Positions 26,950-36,169 of a stretch of 64,000 nucleotides of DNA are shown piece by piece (within the stretch, counting starts at the first letter, position 1; every line of letters begins with the position of its first letter). Origin of the DNA: Ruegeria sp. R14_0 (lineage in GTDB: Bacteria; Pseudomonadota; Alphaproteobacteria; Rhodobacterales; Rhodobacteraceae); the NCBI RefSeq assembly GCF_017743975.1, contig NZ_JAGHRC010000006.1:209962-273961 (forward strand), in the 5' to 3' direction. Made by a program: the position numbers and the translations under genes. Below the pieces are notes generated by a model. That model was not told the origin of the DNA, ran no database searches, and worked only from the letters and a program-made list of their open reading frames with translations.

Positions 26950-28548
26950 TCAAAAGTGAAGGTAATGACGCACAACAGGGCCTGACTCACGAATGTCGAA
27001 CTTCTTTATCTCTGCCTGTTCAAAGCTATCCGACACCGTAAGCCTTTCATGCTGAGCAAGGTGTTCGTTCCAACTGGCAACCTCAAAGCTTTCAATCCAG
27101 ACTTCCGGATCTTCGACACTTTGTATCAGGGACCACTTGAAGGCGCCGTCGCGGTATCGCTGCGCAGACCAAGCATTCAGGGCCCGAATAAACTCTGTGC
27201 GGTCTTCCGGGCGAATGCGATATTCAATTTGAACTCGCGCGGCACGATCAGCGGACTGGTCAGTCTCCAAGTCCAGATCGGGTGCGGCGGGCCACAGCAT
27301 TGCGGGGCTCAGGTCCAGGTTTTCGCCCTGGCCAAGCTTGGCCTTTCGGGTGATTGCCGAACCGAACACCAGACCGGCGGCTGCAATGATCAGGGCCACG
27401 GACAGGCCGTAGGCTTGCGCCACCTGTCCCCAAAGTGTCGCTCCGAGCGCCATGGACCCGAAAAAGACCATCAGGAAAATGGCCATGCCGCGCGCTCGGA
27501 CCCAATTCGGCAAGGCCAATTGCGCGGACACATGGAATGTGGTCAGCACCGCGATCCAAGCAAACCCACCGACGAAAGCGGCCAGCATCGCGACCCCTGA
27601 ATTGTTCGCAACGGCAAGCAGAACCAATGCGACAGCTGTTCCGCCTGTTCCCGCAATGACGACCTGATCAGCCGAGGCGTCGCCTCGCAGTCTGGGCAAA
27701 GCAATGGCTCCGGTCACTGCGCCTGCGCCGACAAGAGTTAACAAAAGGCCATAAAGCTCGGCGCCGCCTTCGGGTATGCTGCGCGCGATCAGGGGCAACA
27801 TGGCCCAATAGGCGGAAGCAAACAGAAAGAACGCAGCTGCCCGGATCAATGTCGCCAGCAGCGCATGGTTATAGCGGGCATGACGCAGTCCCGTTGCCAT
27901 TTCGGACACTATCGGTTGGTGCCCGCTTTTTCTGGGCGCTGCTTCGGGTTTCCAGGCCAGCAAGGCCGCGATGATCACAAGGTGGCTGATCGCATTGACG
28001 ACGAAAGGCGTAGACAGCCCGACGCTTACGATCAGGACACCGGCCAATGCCGGGCCGATCGCCCGACTGATATTGATGCCCATCGAATTGAGCGCAATCG
28101 CTGACTGCAGGTTGTCACGCGGAATCAGTGAGGGCACGACGGCCTGCCAGGCCGGAGCCATGAAAGCCGCCCCGGTTCCAACGGCGAGTGTGAATAGGAT
28201 CAGGATCACAGGCGTAATCGCCTGCAACTGCACAAGAACAGCAAGCGCGGCCACGACAAACATCATTATGACGTTGATCACGATCAGCATGCGACGTTTG
28301 TCCAACCGGTCCGCCAGTGTCCCGGCGAACAAAGCAAACAGGAAAACCGGCAAGGTCGTTGCGGCCTGCACCAGGGATACCACAGCCGGCGACGGGCTGA
28401 GTTCGGTCATCAACCAGCCTGCGCCAACCTCGTGCATCCATGTCCCGACATTCGAGATCAGAGTGGCGCACCACAGCAGCGCAAATGCGCGATATCGAAA
28501 TGGTGACCACGCGGAAACAGGTGCGGCGACCTCAGAACTGGATGACAT
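26950..28548 (-). CDS. MFS exporter (MFS_3 / EntS-like) with C-terminal ABM-like domain
   Basis: Inner membrane exporter, 532 residues. Residues 1-410 contain 12 hydrophobic segments with the MFS loop 'GTLADRLDKRRMLI' between helices 2 and 3. It resembles the enterobactin exporter type (MFS_3). A soluble C-terminal part of about 95 residues ('IEYRIRPEDRTEFIRALNAW') looks like an antibiotic-biosynthesis-monooxygenase-type alpha/beta barrel, as in this subfamily. I chose ATG 28548 ('MSSSSEVAAPVSAW'), which lies inside the GNAT gene end by 17 bases. It is last in the overlapping operon and probably works with the adaptor gene upstream. Confidence 0.86.
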   Translation of the reverse strand: MSSSSEVAAPVSAWSPFRYRAFALLWCATLISNVGTWMHEVGAGWLMTELSPSPAVVSLVQAATTLPVFLFALFAGTLADRLDKRRMLIVINVIMMFVVAALAVLVQLQAITPVILILFTLAVGTGAAFMAPAWQAVVPSLIPRDNLQSAIALNSMGINISRAIGPALAGVLIVSVGLSTPFVVNAISHLVIIAALLAWKPEAAPRKSGHQPIVSEMATGLRHARYNHALLATLIRAAAFFLFASAYWAMLPLIARSIPEGGAELYGLLLTLVGAGAVTGAIALPRLRGDASADQVVIAGTGGTAVALVLLAVANNSGVAMLAAFVGGFAWIAVLTTFHVSAQLALPNWVRARGMAIFLMVFFGSMALGATLWGQVAQAYGLSVALIIAAAGLVFGSAITRKAKLGQGENLDLSPAMLWPAAPDLDLETDQSADRAARVQIEYRIRPEDRTEFIRALNAWSAQRYRDGAFKWSLIQSVEDPEVWIESFEVASWNEHLAQHERLTVSDSFEQAEIKKFDIRESGPVVRHYLHF

Positions 28549-28834
28549 CGGCCCACTCCTCTTTGTGGCGCATGGCCTGCGCCCGTACGAATGGGCACAG
28601 GGGAACCACACGCTGGCCCGCTGAGCGAGCGTCCGCGATCAATCGCTCGACCAGTTGCTGTCCAACACCCATGCCGCGGAGGCTGTCGGGTACAATTGTT
28701 CCGTCTGCAATCACCAGCGTGTCGCTGGTCTTTGACAACGTCAGTTCTGCGGCACCGTCCAAGCCGGGCAGGGTGCCCAAATACACGGCTTTTGCATCAG
28801 AGTCTTTGCGGGTAATCGTCGCTTGGAGGGTCAA
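28532..28834 (-). CDS. small GNAT-like acetyltransferase (CG type)
   Basis: A 100-residue protein of the compact GCN5-related type with the motif 'IVPDSLRGMGVGQQLVERLI' (acetyl-CoA loop) and the C-terminal 'VVPLCPFVRAQAMRHKEEWAD', a hallmark of the short Acetyltransf_CG family. The start is TTG 28834, overlapping the adaptor stop in 'TTGA', with GGGAG 7 bases upstream. An in-frame upstream ATG (28924) would lie in the adaptor gene and is not used. The overlaps with the genes on both sides suggest translational coupling. Substrate unknown. Confidence 0.78.
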   Translation of the reverse strand: MTLQATITRKDSDAKAVYLGTLPGLDGAAELTLSKTSDTLVIADGTIVPDSLRGMGVGQQLVERLIADARSAGQRVVPLCPFVRAQAMRHKEEWADVIQF

Positions 28835-29652
28835 TTTTGAACTCCCGAATGTGATAGAGTCGAGGTTACACGCACCGAAAGACCAGGGCGCAAAAGCTGA
28901 TCTGGATTTGGGACGCGCAGCCAAACGGTCAGGTCGCCTGCGTCGCTCAGCTCAAGGCTGGCGCGTTCCGGGGACAGCCCGTCCTGAACGATGGTTCCGT
29001 TTGTGAGCGAGACCGAAACACTGAGGCGTTCGAAAAGAGCCTCAAGCGACGAAACACCGGCTTTGGCCATGGTGTCCAAGCGAGTTTCGTAGTCAACCTC
29101 GTAAGCAACCAAAACGGGATCGATCACGATGACCTCTCCTAACCCCTGATCGGCTTCGGCCTCGATATACATTCCTTTTGCTGGCGAAGCTTTTGAGACG
29201 ACGCCTGCGATTGGCGCTCGGATCACTGTTCGGTTCAGCGCAACTTCTGCAGCGGTGACTTCGGTGCGCGCCAGTTCCAGGTCTGCTTCAGCGACCTTCT
29301 GGGCTGTAATGGCCGGGTTTGCCGCGGCTTCTGCAGCTATTCCGCGGCTCAGAAGTTCGCGCTGACGGTTTGCACGGGCCTTGGATGCGGCCAATGTGGC
29401 TTGGGCCTGCTGTAGTCGAGCGTTCGCCATCTCCAAAACCAAACCCGCGTCGGTTTTGTCCAATTGAATAAGAGGCTCCCCCTGCGGCACGCGCGTACCG
29501 CTTTCGTGGAAAACGGTCTCGACGACACCGTCGATCTGGCTGGTGATGATACCGCGCTCAGAGGGAAGGACAGTGCCCTCGAACTCGAGCACATCGGCGG
29601 ATGCAGCAGATCCTAGCAGCAGGATTGCGGTGAATGCGACGATCTTGTTCAT
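28831..29652 (-). CDS. periplasmic adaptor (HlyD / RND-type membrane fusion protein)
   Basis: A 273-residue exported protein. Signal peptide 1-18 ('MNKIVAFTAILLLGSAASA'), a lipoyl-like part ('EGTVLPSERGIITSQIDGVV'), a coiled hairpin (about 70-130) and a second lipoyl/barrel part ('IRAPIAGVVSKASPAKGMYI'). Such adaptors join inner membrane exporters to outer partners. No RND pump is next to it; the MFS exporter two genes on is the obvious partner. The start ATG 29652 overlaps the XapX gene stop by 4 bases. Confidence 0.86.
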   Translation of the reverse strand: MNKIVAFTAILLLGSAASADVLEFEGTVLPSERGIITSQIDGVVETVFHESGTRVPQGEPLIQLDKTDAGLVLEMANARLQQAQATLAASKARANRQRELLSRGIAAEAAANPAITAQKVAEADLELARTEVTAAEVALNRTVIRAPIAGVVSKASPAKGMYIEAEADQGLGEVIVIDPVLVAYEVDYETRLDTMAKAGVSSLEALFERLSVSVSLTNGTIVQDGLSPERASLELSDAGDLTVWLRVPNPDQLLRPGLSVRVTSTLSHSGVQN

Positions 29653-29909
29653 GCCACGTCCCCTTTCGCGGGTTGGGCAGCCTCTGGTTGTTCCTGGGCA
29701 AAGCTTTTGGTGTGCAGGCACTCGGCTGCGGCTTCTTCTATGGTCAGTTGTTTTTTTGCCCAGCCTGCCAGACTTTCGCCGATAAGCATGCCGAGCAAAC
29801 CCAATAGCGCTATGATCGGCGGCGCGGGCGAGCGTGTGTTCAGCAGTGCGTAGATCACTCCGACCAGCACGCCAACCGACAGAGAAAAAACGTATGCTTT
29901 CCAGTCCAT
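29649..29909 (-). CDS. XapX domain membrane protein
   Basis: An 86-residue protein with two hydrophobic segments (about 5-22 and 32-50) and the XapX pattern 'YALLNTRSPAPPIIALLGLLG' (cut at 20: 'YALLNTRSPAPPIIALLGLL'). XapX proteins are small membrane proteins of unknown role, often near amidohydrolases or transport genes. The C-terminal 30 residues are soluble and contain 'AAECLHTKSF'. It overlaps the adaptor gene by 4 bases and follows the amidohydrolase by 11 bases. Confidence 0.85.
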   Translation of the reverse strand: MDWKAYVFSLSVGVLVGVIYALLNTRSPAPPIIALLGLLGMLIGESLAGWAKKQLTIEEAAAECLHTKSFAQEQPEAAQPAKGDVA

Positions 29910-29920
29910 GTCGCTCTCCG

Positions 29921-31621
29921 TCAGGCTACAAGCACGCCAGGCGCGCCGAATGAATTGATCGGGGACCAGTCGGGCAGCTCGGCAAGCGGTTCGGGGCTAA
30001 AGCTTGCAAATGCGCCCTTGGCGTGGACGATTTTACCGCCTGTCAGTGTCAGGTCGGCAGAGATATCCGCGATCTCATCTTCGGCAACGGTAAAGTAGTC
30101 GCGGTCCAAAACAGCGAGGTCGGCAAACTGGCCAGATTTCAATTGCCCTTTTTTGCCCTGTTCCCGACTGAACCAGGCCCCGGCCGCGGTCCAATGGCGC
30201 AAGGCGTCCTCGCGGCTCAGCCGGTTTTCGGCAGACCAGATCATGTCGCCACCGCGCCCTTTGCCCGAGACAGCCCAATGGATCGCGAGCCATGGGTTGT
30301 ACGAGGACACGCGTGTTGCGTCGGTTCCAGCTGCCAGCGGCACGCCCGACGCCATCATCTTCTTCACCGGCATCACGTCGCGCAGAGCGGATTCACCATA
30401 GCGATCCCGATACGCGGTCGTTTGGAAGGCAATACGGTTCTGGTAGGAAATGCCGCCTCCGAGCCGGGCCACCCATTCCATAGTCTTCTCAGAGACGGTC
30501 TCGCCGTGGTCGAAGATCCAGTTGAGTTCTTCAAGCCCCTTGTCGCGACCGACTTCCTCGACAACCGACAGCAGACGGTGGGCGCTTTCCTCATAGGTGC
30601 AATGGAAGCGGATCGGCCAGCGGTTTTCGAACAGATATTCCAGAACGGGCTTCAAGTCGCCTTCCATGCGCTTGGGCAGTTCCGGGCGGGGAAAAGAGAA
30701 GTCTTCGAAATCATAAGCCGAGGCGACAAGCATCTCACCCGCGCCGACGCATTTCAGAAAATCGTCGCCCTGATCCGGCTTTACGATGTCATTCCAGCGT
30801 TTGAAGTCGTCCAGCTCCAACGTTGGTCGCTGCGCAAACAACTGATATCCGATCCGAACCGTCTGCTCGCCCCGGCGGTTGAGTTCGCTGATTACGCCAT
30901 AGTCGTCCGGGTAATTCAGAAAACCGCCCGCACAGTCTAGCGCCGATGTCAGGCCCAGTCCGTTCAGTGCGCGGAAATAGTGTTTGGTCGACAGAACTTG
31001 CTGTTCAAAGTCCAGCTTCGGGGCCATGTCGAGTAATGCGTAGAGAGGCTGCGCATTCGGGCGCGCCAGTGCGAGGCCCGTTGGATTGCCATTGTCATCT
31101 CGCTCCAAACGGCCCGAGATAAACGGCTCGTAGTAATGACTGTCGATCCCAAGCGCGCGCAAGGCCGCTTTGTTCAGCCATGCCCGATCATAGAGATGCA
31201 AGACATACACAGGCACATCGGGTGCCACGGCGTTGATCTCGTCAATCGTTGGCAGTCTCTTTTCGGCGAACTGATCCGCTGACCATCCGCCCACGACGCG
31301 GATCCATTGACCGGCAGGTGTGCGTTGCGCCTGTGCCTTCAGCATCGCCAGACCGTCCGCCAAAGAGGGCACATGATCCCAGCGCAGCTCCATCGCAAAG
31401 TTGTTGCCCTGTCGGATGATATGCGTGTGGCTATCGATCAAGCCGGGGATCACCCGGCGGCCTTGCAGGTCGATGGTCTCAGCGTCCTTTGCATCGGCCA
31501 TCAGCTCGCCATCGGTTCCGGTGGCTTGGATTTTTCCGCCGGAAATCGCTATGGCGGTGGCCTCTGGCCGATCAGGATCGAACGTTGTGATACGCCCGTT
31601 ATAGAGTATTAGGTCCGCCAT
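29921..31621 (-). CDS. YtcJ-like amidohydrolase, cytoplasmic
   Basis: Metal-dependent hydrolase of 566 residues, no signal peptide. The metal motif 'VIPGLIDSHTHIIRQG' lies near residue 60, and other metal ligands are likely in 'PIRFHCTYEES' and 'ELNWIFDHGET'. The family (YtcJ, amidohydrolase_3) cleaves amide or related bonds; the substrate is unknown. It is a paralogue of the next upstream gene, with the same domain order and shared signatures such as 'PLAAGTDATRVSSYNPW'. They are 48 bases apart. Both are in one transcription unit with the exporter genes. Confidence 0.88.
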   Translation of the reverse strand: MADLILYNGRITTFDPDRPEATAIAISGGKIQATGTDGELMADAKDAETIDLQGRRVIPGLIDSHTHIIRQGNNFAMELRWDHVPSLADGLAMLKAQAQRTPAGQWIRVVGGWSADQFAEKRLPTIDEINAVAPDVPVYVLHLYDRAWLNKAALRALGIDSHYYEPFISGRLERDDNGNPTGLALARPNAQPLYALLDMAPKLDFEQQVLSTKHYFRALNGLGLTSALDCAGGFLNYPDDYGVISELNRRGEQTVRIGYQLFAQRPTLELDDFKRWNDIVKPDQGDDFLKCVGAGEMLVASAYDFEDFSFPRPELPKRMEGDLKPVLEYLFENRWPIRFHCTYEESAHRLLSVVEEVGRDKGLEELNWIFDHGETVSEKTMEWVARLGGGISYQNRIAFQTTAYRDRYGESALRDVMPVKKMMASGVPLAAGTDATRVSSYNPWLAIHWAVSGKGRGGDMIWSAENRLSREDALRHWTAAGAWFSREQGKKGQLKSGQFADLAVLDRDYFTVAEDEIADISADLTLTGGKIVHAKGAFASFSPEPLAELPDWSPINSFGAPGVLVA

Positions 31622-31669
31622 TCTGCGTCTCCGTGAAAGGTAGTTAGGGGCACTAGGGTCCGGTTTTTT

Positions 31670-33466
31670 TCAGAAAACCGTCAACGGTTGGGTCTGCTGC
31701 AGGATCACCGGGGACCAGTCCGGGCTGATCGGCGGGATGTGTCGCAGATCCTGATGGGCAAAGGGGCCAGAACCAAAGACAACCTCACCCCCCATCACGG
31801 TCAGCTCGGATTTCAGTTTGGCAATTTCGGCATCTGTGACGGTAAAGTAATCCCGGTCGAGGACAGCGAAATCGGCCAACTGACCCGGAGTGATCGCGCC
31901 CTTGCGGCCGGCATCCCCGGTGAACCAGGCGGAGCCCGTAGTCCAAACGCGCAAGGCTTCTTCGCGGCTCAGCAGGTTTGCGTCGTCATACATCGGCATA
32001 CCCCCGCGTGAGAGGCCGGTGGTCATCCACTGGATCGAGAACCACGGATTGAACGAGGTCACACGCGTCGCATCCGTACCGCCGCCGACGGGCACGCCAA
32101 GATCGAGGATCGCGCGGAAATTGGGCGTTGTTTTCAGCTTTTCCATGCCGTAGTTCGCGACAAAGTCCTCGGCCTGGAATTGAATGCGGTTCTGCAAGGC
32201 GATGCCACCGCCAAGTGCGGCGATGCGTTCGAGGTTGCGTTGGCTGAAGGTCTCGACATGGTCGATGAACCACCCCGGCGTCAAACCCGCACCCTTGGCG
32301 ACGTCTTCGTAAACGGGCAGCAAGCGATCACCTGTCTCGTCATAGGTGATGTGCTGGCGGAACGGCCAGCCACCTTCGCCCAAAACGGTCATGATCTGGC
32401 GCTGATAGTCTTCGGCATCCGCGTCGATGTCGGGCCGCGCGTCTGCGAAAATCTCGTAATCATAGGACGCCCAAGCGAGGTTTTCGCCTGCACCGACGAA
32501 CTTCAGCAAATCATCTCCAGTACCGGCACGCGTGCTGGCGGTCCATTTCTGATAGTCGGACAGTTCCTGCCCTTTGTGCTGCGGGAAGGAATGATAGCCG
32601 ATGCGGACACTCTGCAGCCCCTCATCATGCATCCAGCCGATGACGCGATATGGGTCGGCGTCCGGGAACTCCATCCCTCCGCCACCTGCGTCTGAAACAG
32701 ACGTGATACCTAGGCCGTTCAATGTGTCGAAATACTGTTGAGAACTATTGATCTGGTCGCGGATCGACAGCTTCGGCGCGGACGCCAGCGTGCGATACAT
32801 CACCAGCCCCGAGGGTGCGGCAAGCAACCGGCCTGTTGCAGTCCCGTCCACATCTTTTTCGATGATCCCACCGGGGTATTCCGGATGACCGGGCTCATTA
32901 TATCCGTACCATTCAACCGCCTTCGTGTTCAGCAGTGTAAGCTTGTAGAGATGGTGGATCAGAACAGGATGGTTGGGCGCAACCGCATCCAACTCGGCCA
33001 CGGTCGGCAGGCGCTTTTCTTTGAACTGGAACTCACTAAACCCCCCGGCGACGCGGATGAACTGGCCCTCTGGCGTGCGCTCGGCTTGCATGCGCAGCAG
33101 GTGCAGAGCTTCTTCCAGACTGTCGACACCGTCCCAGCGAACCTCAAGATTGTAGTTCACCGCGCCCCGGATGGCGTGTGTGTGACTGTCGTTCAGACCG
33201 GGGATCACCCGTTGACCGCGCGCGTCGATAACTTGCGTGAACGGCCCAACCATTGGACGTATCTCAGCATCGCTACCGACCGCGATAAACTGTCCGTCTT
33301 TGACAGCCAGAGCAGAAGCGTCGGGCTTTGCCGGGTCCATCGTCGTAACCTTCCCGTTCACCAACACCAGGTCTGCCGTTTGCGTTTGAGCAGCGGCTGA
33401 CAAAGGGGCAGCAATCAGGGTGGCAGTTCCTGCCAATAGCTGGCGGCGGTCAATCTGGGTCGGCAT
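31670..33466 (-). CDS. YtcJ-like amidohydrolase with Tat-type signal
   Basis: A 598-residue paralogue of the previous entry, with an N-terminal twin-arginine-like signal 'DRRQLLAGTATLIAAPLSAA' ending near Ala27, so probably exported folded to the periplasm. The metal motif is 'VIPGLNDSHTHAIRGAVN' and the C-terminal 'GGTDATRVTSFNPWFS' mirrors the cytoplasmic copy. 119 bases of stem-loops separate it from the isochorismatase-like gene upstream. Substrate unknown. The Tat motif has no Phe at +2, so the export route is likely but not proven. Confidence 0.87.
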   Translation of the reverse strand: MPTQIDRRQLLAGTATLIAAPLSAAAQTQTADLVLVNGKVTTMDPAKPDASALAVKDGQFIAVGSDAEIRPMVGPFTQVIDARGQRVIPGLNDSHTHAIRGAVNYNLEVRWDGVDSLEEALHLLRMQAERTPEGQFIRVAGGFSEFQFKEKRLPTVAELDAVAPNHPVLIHHLYKLTLLNTKAVEWYGYNEPGHPEYPGGIIEKDVDGTATGRLLAAPSGLVMYRTLASAPKLSIRDQINSSQQYFDTLNGLGITSVSDAGGGGMEFPDADPYRVIGWMHDEGLQSVRIGYHSFPQHKGQELSDYQKWTASTRAGTGDDLLKFVGAGENLAWASYDYEIFADARPDIDADAEDYQRQIMTVLGEGGWPFRQHITYDETGDRLLPVYEDVAKGAGLTPGWFIDHVETFSQRNLERIAALGGGIALQNRIQFQAEDFVANYGMEKLKTTPNFRAILDLGVPVGGGTDATRVTSFNPWFSIQWMTTGLSRGGMPMYDDANLLSREEALRVWTTGSAWFTGDAGRKGAITPGQLADFAVLDRDYFTVTDAEIAKLKSELTVMGGEVVFGSGPFAHQDLRHIPPISPDWSPVILQQTQPLTVF

Positions 33467-33502
33467 GGTCGGTCACCTTGTTTCTGGGCAAAGGGGATCG
33501 TC

Positions 33503-33573
33503 CCGGCCCGACGGGCCGGTCTGGGATGTGTGCTGAGGAATTCTGTCCGGGGCAGGGGAGGTGGCCCCGGACA
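33503..33573 (-). terminator. two GC-rich stem-loops between hydrolase genes
   Basis: On the minus strand, 13 bases past the isochorismatase-like stop, there is a perfect 10-base-pair stem (33544-33553 with 33564-33573, TGTCCGGGGC and its complement). A second perfect palindrome follows (33503-33510 with 33512-33519). Neither has a T run, so they may be a factor-dependent terminator or an RNA-stabilising structure that lowers expression of the amidohydrolases relative to the first gene. Confidence 0.5.
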
Positions 33574-33585
33574 GGATGCGCCGGC

Positions 33586-34281
33586 TTACTCGGCGGCGAT
33601 GGGCGCGGGCACCGGATCGACGGTCGGTCCGTGCTCAACCCGTTCGGGCGCCTTGTGCACCATGGTGTAGGCGTAATCGACGCCCATACCGTAAGCGCCC
33701 GAGTGCTCTTTCACGAGGTCCATAACGGCGTCGTACGAGTCGCGGTGCGCCCAATCGCGTTGCCATTCCAGCAACACTTGCTGCCAGGTCATCGGGACAA
33801 CGCCGGCCTGTACCATGCGGTCCATCGCATAGTTGTGCGCATCGACCGACGTGCCGCCCGAGGCGTCTGCAACCATGTAGATCTCATAGCCGCCTTCCAG
33901 CATCGCACTGAGCGCAAATGTCGTGTTGCAGACCTCGGTCCAAAGGCCCGAAACGATCACTTTCTTGCGCCCGTTCTGAGCCAACGCATCGCGGACCTTC
34001 TGGTCGTCCCACGAATTCATCGAGGTGCGCTCCAGCAGCGGATGCTCGGGGAAGACGCTCAGCAGTTCGGGATATGTGTGCCCCGAAAAGCTTTCGGTTT
34101 CGACCGTAGTGATCGTGGTCGGGATGTCAAAGATCTTGGCTGCTTTGGCCAGGCCCACAGTGTTGTTCTTCAACGTCTGCCGGTCGATCGATTGCACACC
34201 AAACGCCATCTGCGGCTGGTGGTCGATAAAGATCAGCTGGCTGTTCTGAGGGGTGAGAACTTGCAGTTTTTCAGTGCTCAT
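33586..34281 (-). CDS. isochorismatase family (YcaC-like) hydrolase
   Basis: A cysteine hydrolase of 231 residues. Asp in 'QLIFIDHQPQM', a Lys in 'KKVIVSG' and the catalytic Cys in 'GLWTEVCNTTFALS' are visible. It belongs to the YcaC-like group, whose substrates are mostly unknown. Start ATG 34281 ('MSTEKLQVLTPQ'), because the 19 upstream codons have no family resemblance. First gene of the minus-strand run; it diverges from a LysR gene 128 bases away that likely controls it. Confidence 0.9.
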   Translation of the reverse strand: MSTEKLQVLTPQNSQLIFIDHQPQMAFGVQSIDRQTLKNNTVGLAKAAKIFDIPTTITTVETESFSGHTYPELLSVFPEHPLLERTSMNSWDDQKVRDALAQNGRKKVIVSGLWTEVCNTTFALSAMLEGGYEIYMVADASGGTSVDAHNYAMDRMVQAGVVPMTWQQVLLEWQRDWAHRDSYDAVMDLVKEHSGAYGMGVDYAYTMVHKAPERVEHGPTVDPVPAPIAAE

Positions 34282-34409
34282 GTCTGGGCTCCTTGAAAGG
34301 TGTGGCGATTGGAACGCCGGGGTGTCTTGCCAATGCAAGTGGGGTGAAAAAGTGTGGGCGACAAACGATAGATTCTTGCCCGATAGTTTAGTTCTGCTAA
34401 CCTATCGCC

Positions 34410-35351
34410 ATGCCGTTTCGCCGCCTTCCTGCTTTGTCCTCTTTGCGCGCCTTCGAGGCGGCCGCCCGCCTGTCGTCGTTCAAAGACGCTGCGGCAGAGC
34501 TTGCGGTGACGCCAGGGGCGGTCAGTCAGCAAATTCGGGCCCTGGAGGATGATCTTGGCGTCAAGCTTTTTACCCGCGCCGTGCGGGCCGTGGCGCTCAC
34601 CGAAGCGGGGCAATCCTTGCAGCCCGCGGTCTCGTCCGCGTTCCTGCAGTTGCGCGACGCGGTGGACCAGGTGCGGCCAAAGGCGACCCAACCATTGCGC
34701 GTGGAATCCAGTGGCCCGATCATCCGCAAATGGCTTTTGCCGCGCCTGCATCGGTTCGCCGAGCGCTATCCGGAATTGCCAGTGAGCTTTGAAACCGTCA
34801 GCCAGATCACCACCTTCGGAAAAGATGGGCCGGACGTGGTGATCCGGTTTACACGTGCGCCGGGCGAGGGGCTGTTCGCGGTAAAACTCTGCGAGGATTA
34901 TCTGGTCCCGTTGGCAAGCCCCGACTTGATTGCCCAGCTGGATCTGAAGTGTTCGACCGATATTGTCCGCGCGCCCCTTGTGCATGACAGTAGTGCCGAA
35001 GTTTTCGGGCAGAACCTGAACTGGTCCGGTTGGTTTTCCAGGGCTGGCCTCGATACCGCTGGGGCTCAGCGCGGGATGCGGTTTGAACGGCAGGCTGCTG
35101 ACCATGCCATTGACGCAGCCGTCAATGGGGCTGGCGTGGTTCTGGCAAGGCGGTTTCTGGCCCGCAACGAGATGCTGGACGGTCGCCTTGTGATGCCATT
35201 TGGTCCGGTGCTTCCGATGCATGTTAGCTACTTCGTGATTTGCCAAAAAGGGGATGAGACTCGACCAGAAATCGCCAGTTTCATCAACTGGTCGCGGGAA
35301 GAGGCCGCAGTGTTGGAGGATGGCGCCGGGTTTGGCGGCGCCATCACCTGA
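34410..35351 (+). CDS. LysR-family regulator (GcvA-like)
   Basis: 313 residues. The winged helix-turn-helix ('LRAFEAAARLSSFKDAAAEL', 'VTPGAVSQQIRALEDDLGVK') matches the GcvA-like subgroup. Effector domain 95-300. It diverges from the isochorismatase/amidohydrolase operon and converges on pirin; the stop codons are 1 base apart. Confidence 0.92.
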   Translation: MPFRRLPALSSLRAFEAAARLSSFKDAAAELAVTPGAVSQQIRALEDDLGVKLFTRAVRAVALTEAGQSLQPAVSSAFLQLRDAVDQVRPKATQPLRVESSGPIIRKWLLPRLHRFAERYPELPVSFETVSQITTFGKDGPDVVIRFTRAPGEGLFAVKLCEDYLVPLASPDLIAQLDLKCSTDIVRAPLVHDSSAEVFGQNLNWSGWFSRAGLDTAGAQRGMRFERQAADHAIDAAVNGAGVVLARRFLARNEMLDGRLVMPFGPVLPMHVSYFVICQKGDETRPEIASFINWSREEAAVLEDGAGFGGAIT

Positions 35352-35352
35352 C

Positions 35353-36057
35353 TCAGCTCAGGTTCATATCGAACAACAGGATTTCGGTGTCATCGCTTGC
35401 CTTGAGGGTCACCAGCGGTTTGTTGGCCACGGCAAAACCGTCCCCGGTTGCAAGGTTTGACCCGTTTGCTGTCAAAGCACCCCGGATCACCTGAACCCAA
35501 ATGCCCCGTCCGGCAGCAATTTCATGCTGCAGTTCTTTGCCAGCACTTAAGGTTGCGCCGTATAAATCGACGTCCTGATGGATGGTTATCGATCCACCTC
35601 GGCCGTCGCGCGACCCCAACAGGCGCAGCGTGTCCTGACGCTCGATCTCGGGGAAGGCTTTCTGCTCGTAACTCGGACGCAGCCCTTCACGCTCGGGCAC
35701 GATCCAGATCTGCAGAAAGTGCACAGGATCCGTCTTCGAGGCATTGTATTCCGAATGCCGGACGCCTGTTCCGGCGCTCATCCGCTGAACCTCGCCAGGC
35801 CGGATGACTGCATTTTGGCCCATGGAGTCCTTATGCTCCAGCGCACCATCCAGAACGACCGAGATAATCTCCATATCGGCATGGCCATGGGTGCCAAACC
35901 CTGCTCCGGGCGCAACGCGGTCTTCGTTGATTACCCTGAGCGGCCCAAAGCCCATGTGGTTCGGGTCGAGGTATTGCCCGAACGAGAACGAGTGTTTCGA
36001 GTCCAGCCAGCCAAAATTGGCTGCGCCGCGCTCTTCCGAGGGTCTGATCATCTGCAT
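35353..36057 (-). CDS. pirin family protein (YhhW-like)
   Basis: A bicupin of 234 residues. The N-terminal cupin has 'FGTHGHADMEIISVVLDGAL' with the metal-binding His/His/Glu pattern ('HGHADMEI'), and His in 'GTGVRHSEYNAS'. E. coli YhhW has quercetinase activity; the role here is not known. The start is ATG 36057 ('MQMIRPSEERG'), which has GGAG 8 bases upstream; the longer frame at 36096 has none. It diverges from the LysR gene at 36170. Confidence 0.9.
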   Translation of the reverse strand: MQMIRPSEERGAANFGWLDSKHSFSFGQYLDPNHMGFGPLRVINEDRVAPGAGFGTHGHADMEIISVVLDGALEHKDSMGQNAVIRPGEVQRMSAGTGVRHSEYNASKTDPVHFLQIWIVPEREGLRPSYEQKAFPEIERQDTLRLLGSRDGRGGSITIHQDVDLYGATLSAGKELQHEIAAGRGIWVQVIRGALTANGSNLATGDGFAVANKPLVTLKASDDTEILLFDMNLS

Positions 36058-36169
36058 TTGTAACTCCGTGGTATGAGTTTTGCTGTTGACCCTCAATTTG
36101 GTCTAATTGCTTTTTGCGACAATTGCATCAATTATGGACACACTGTCCCGCAATTCGAGCAGGTGAAAG

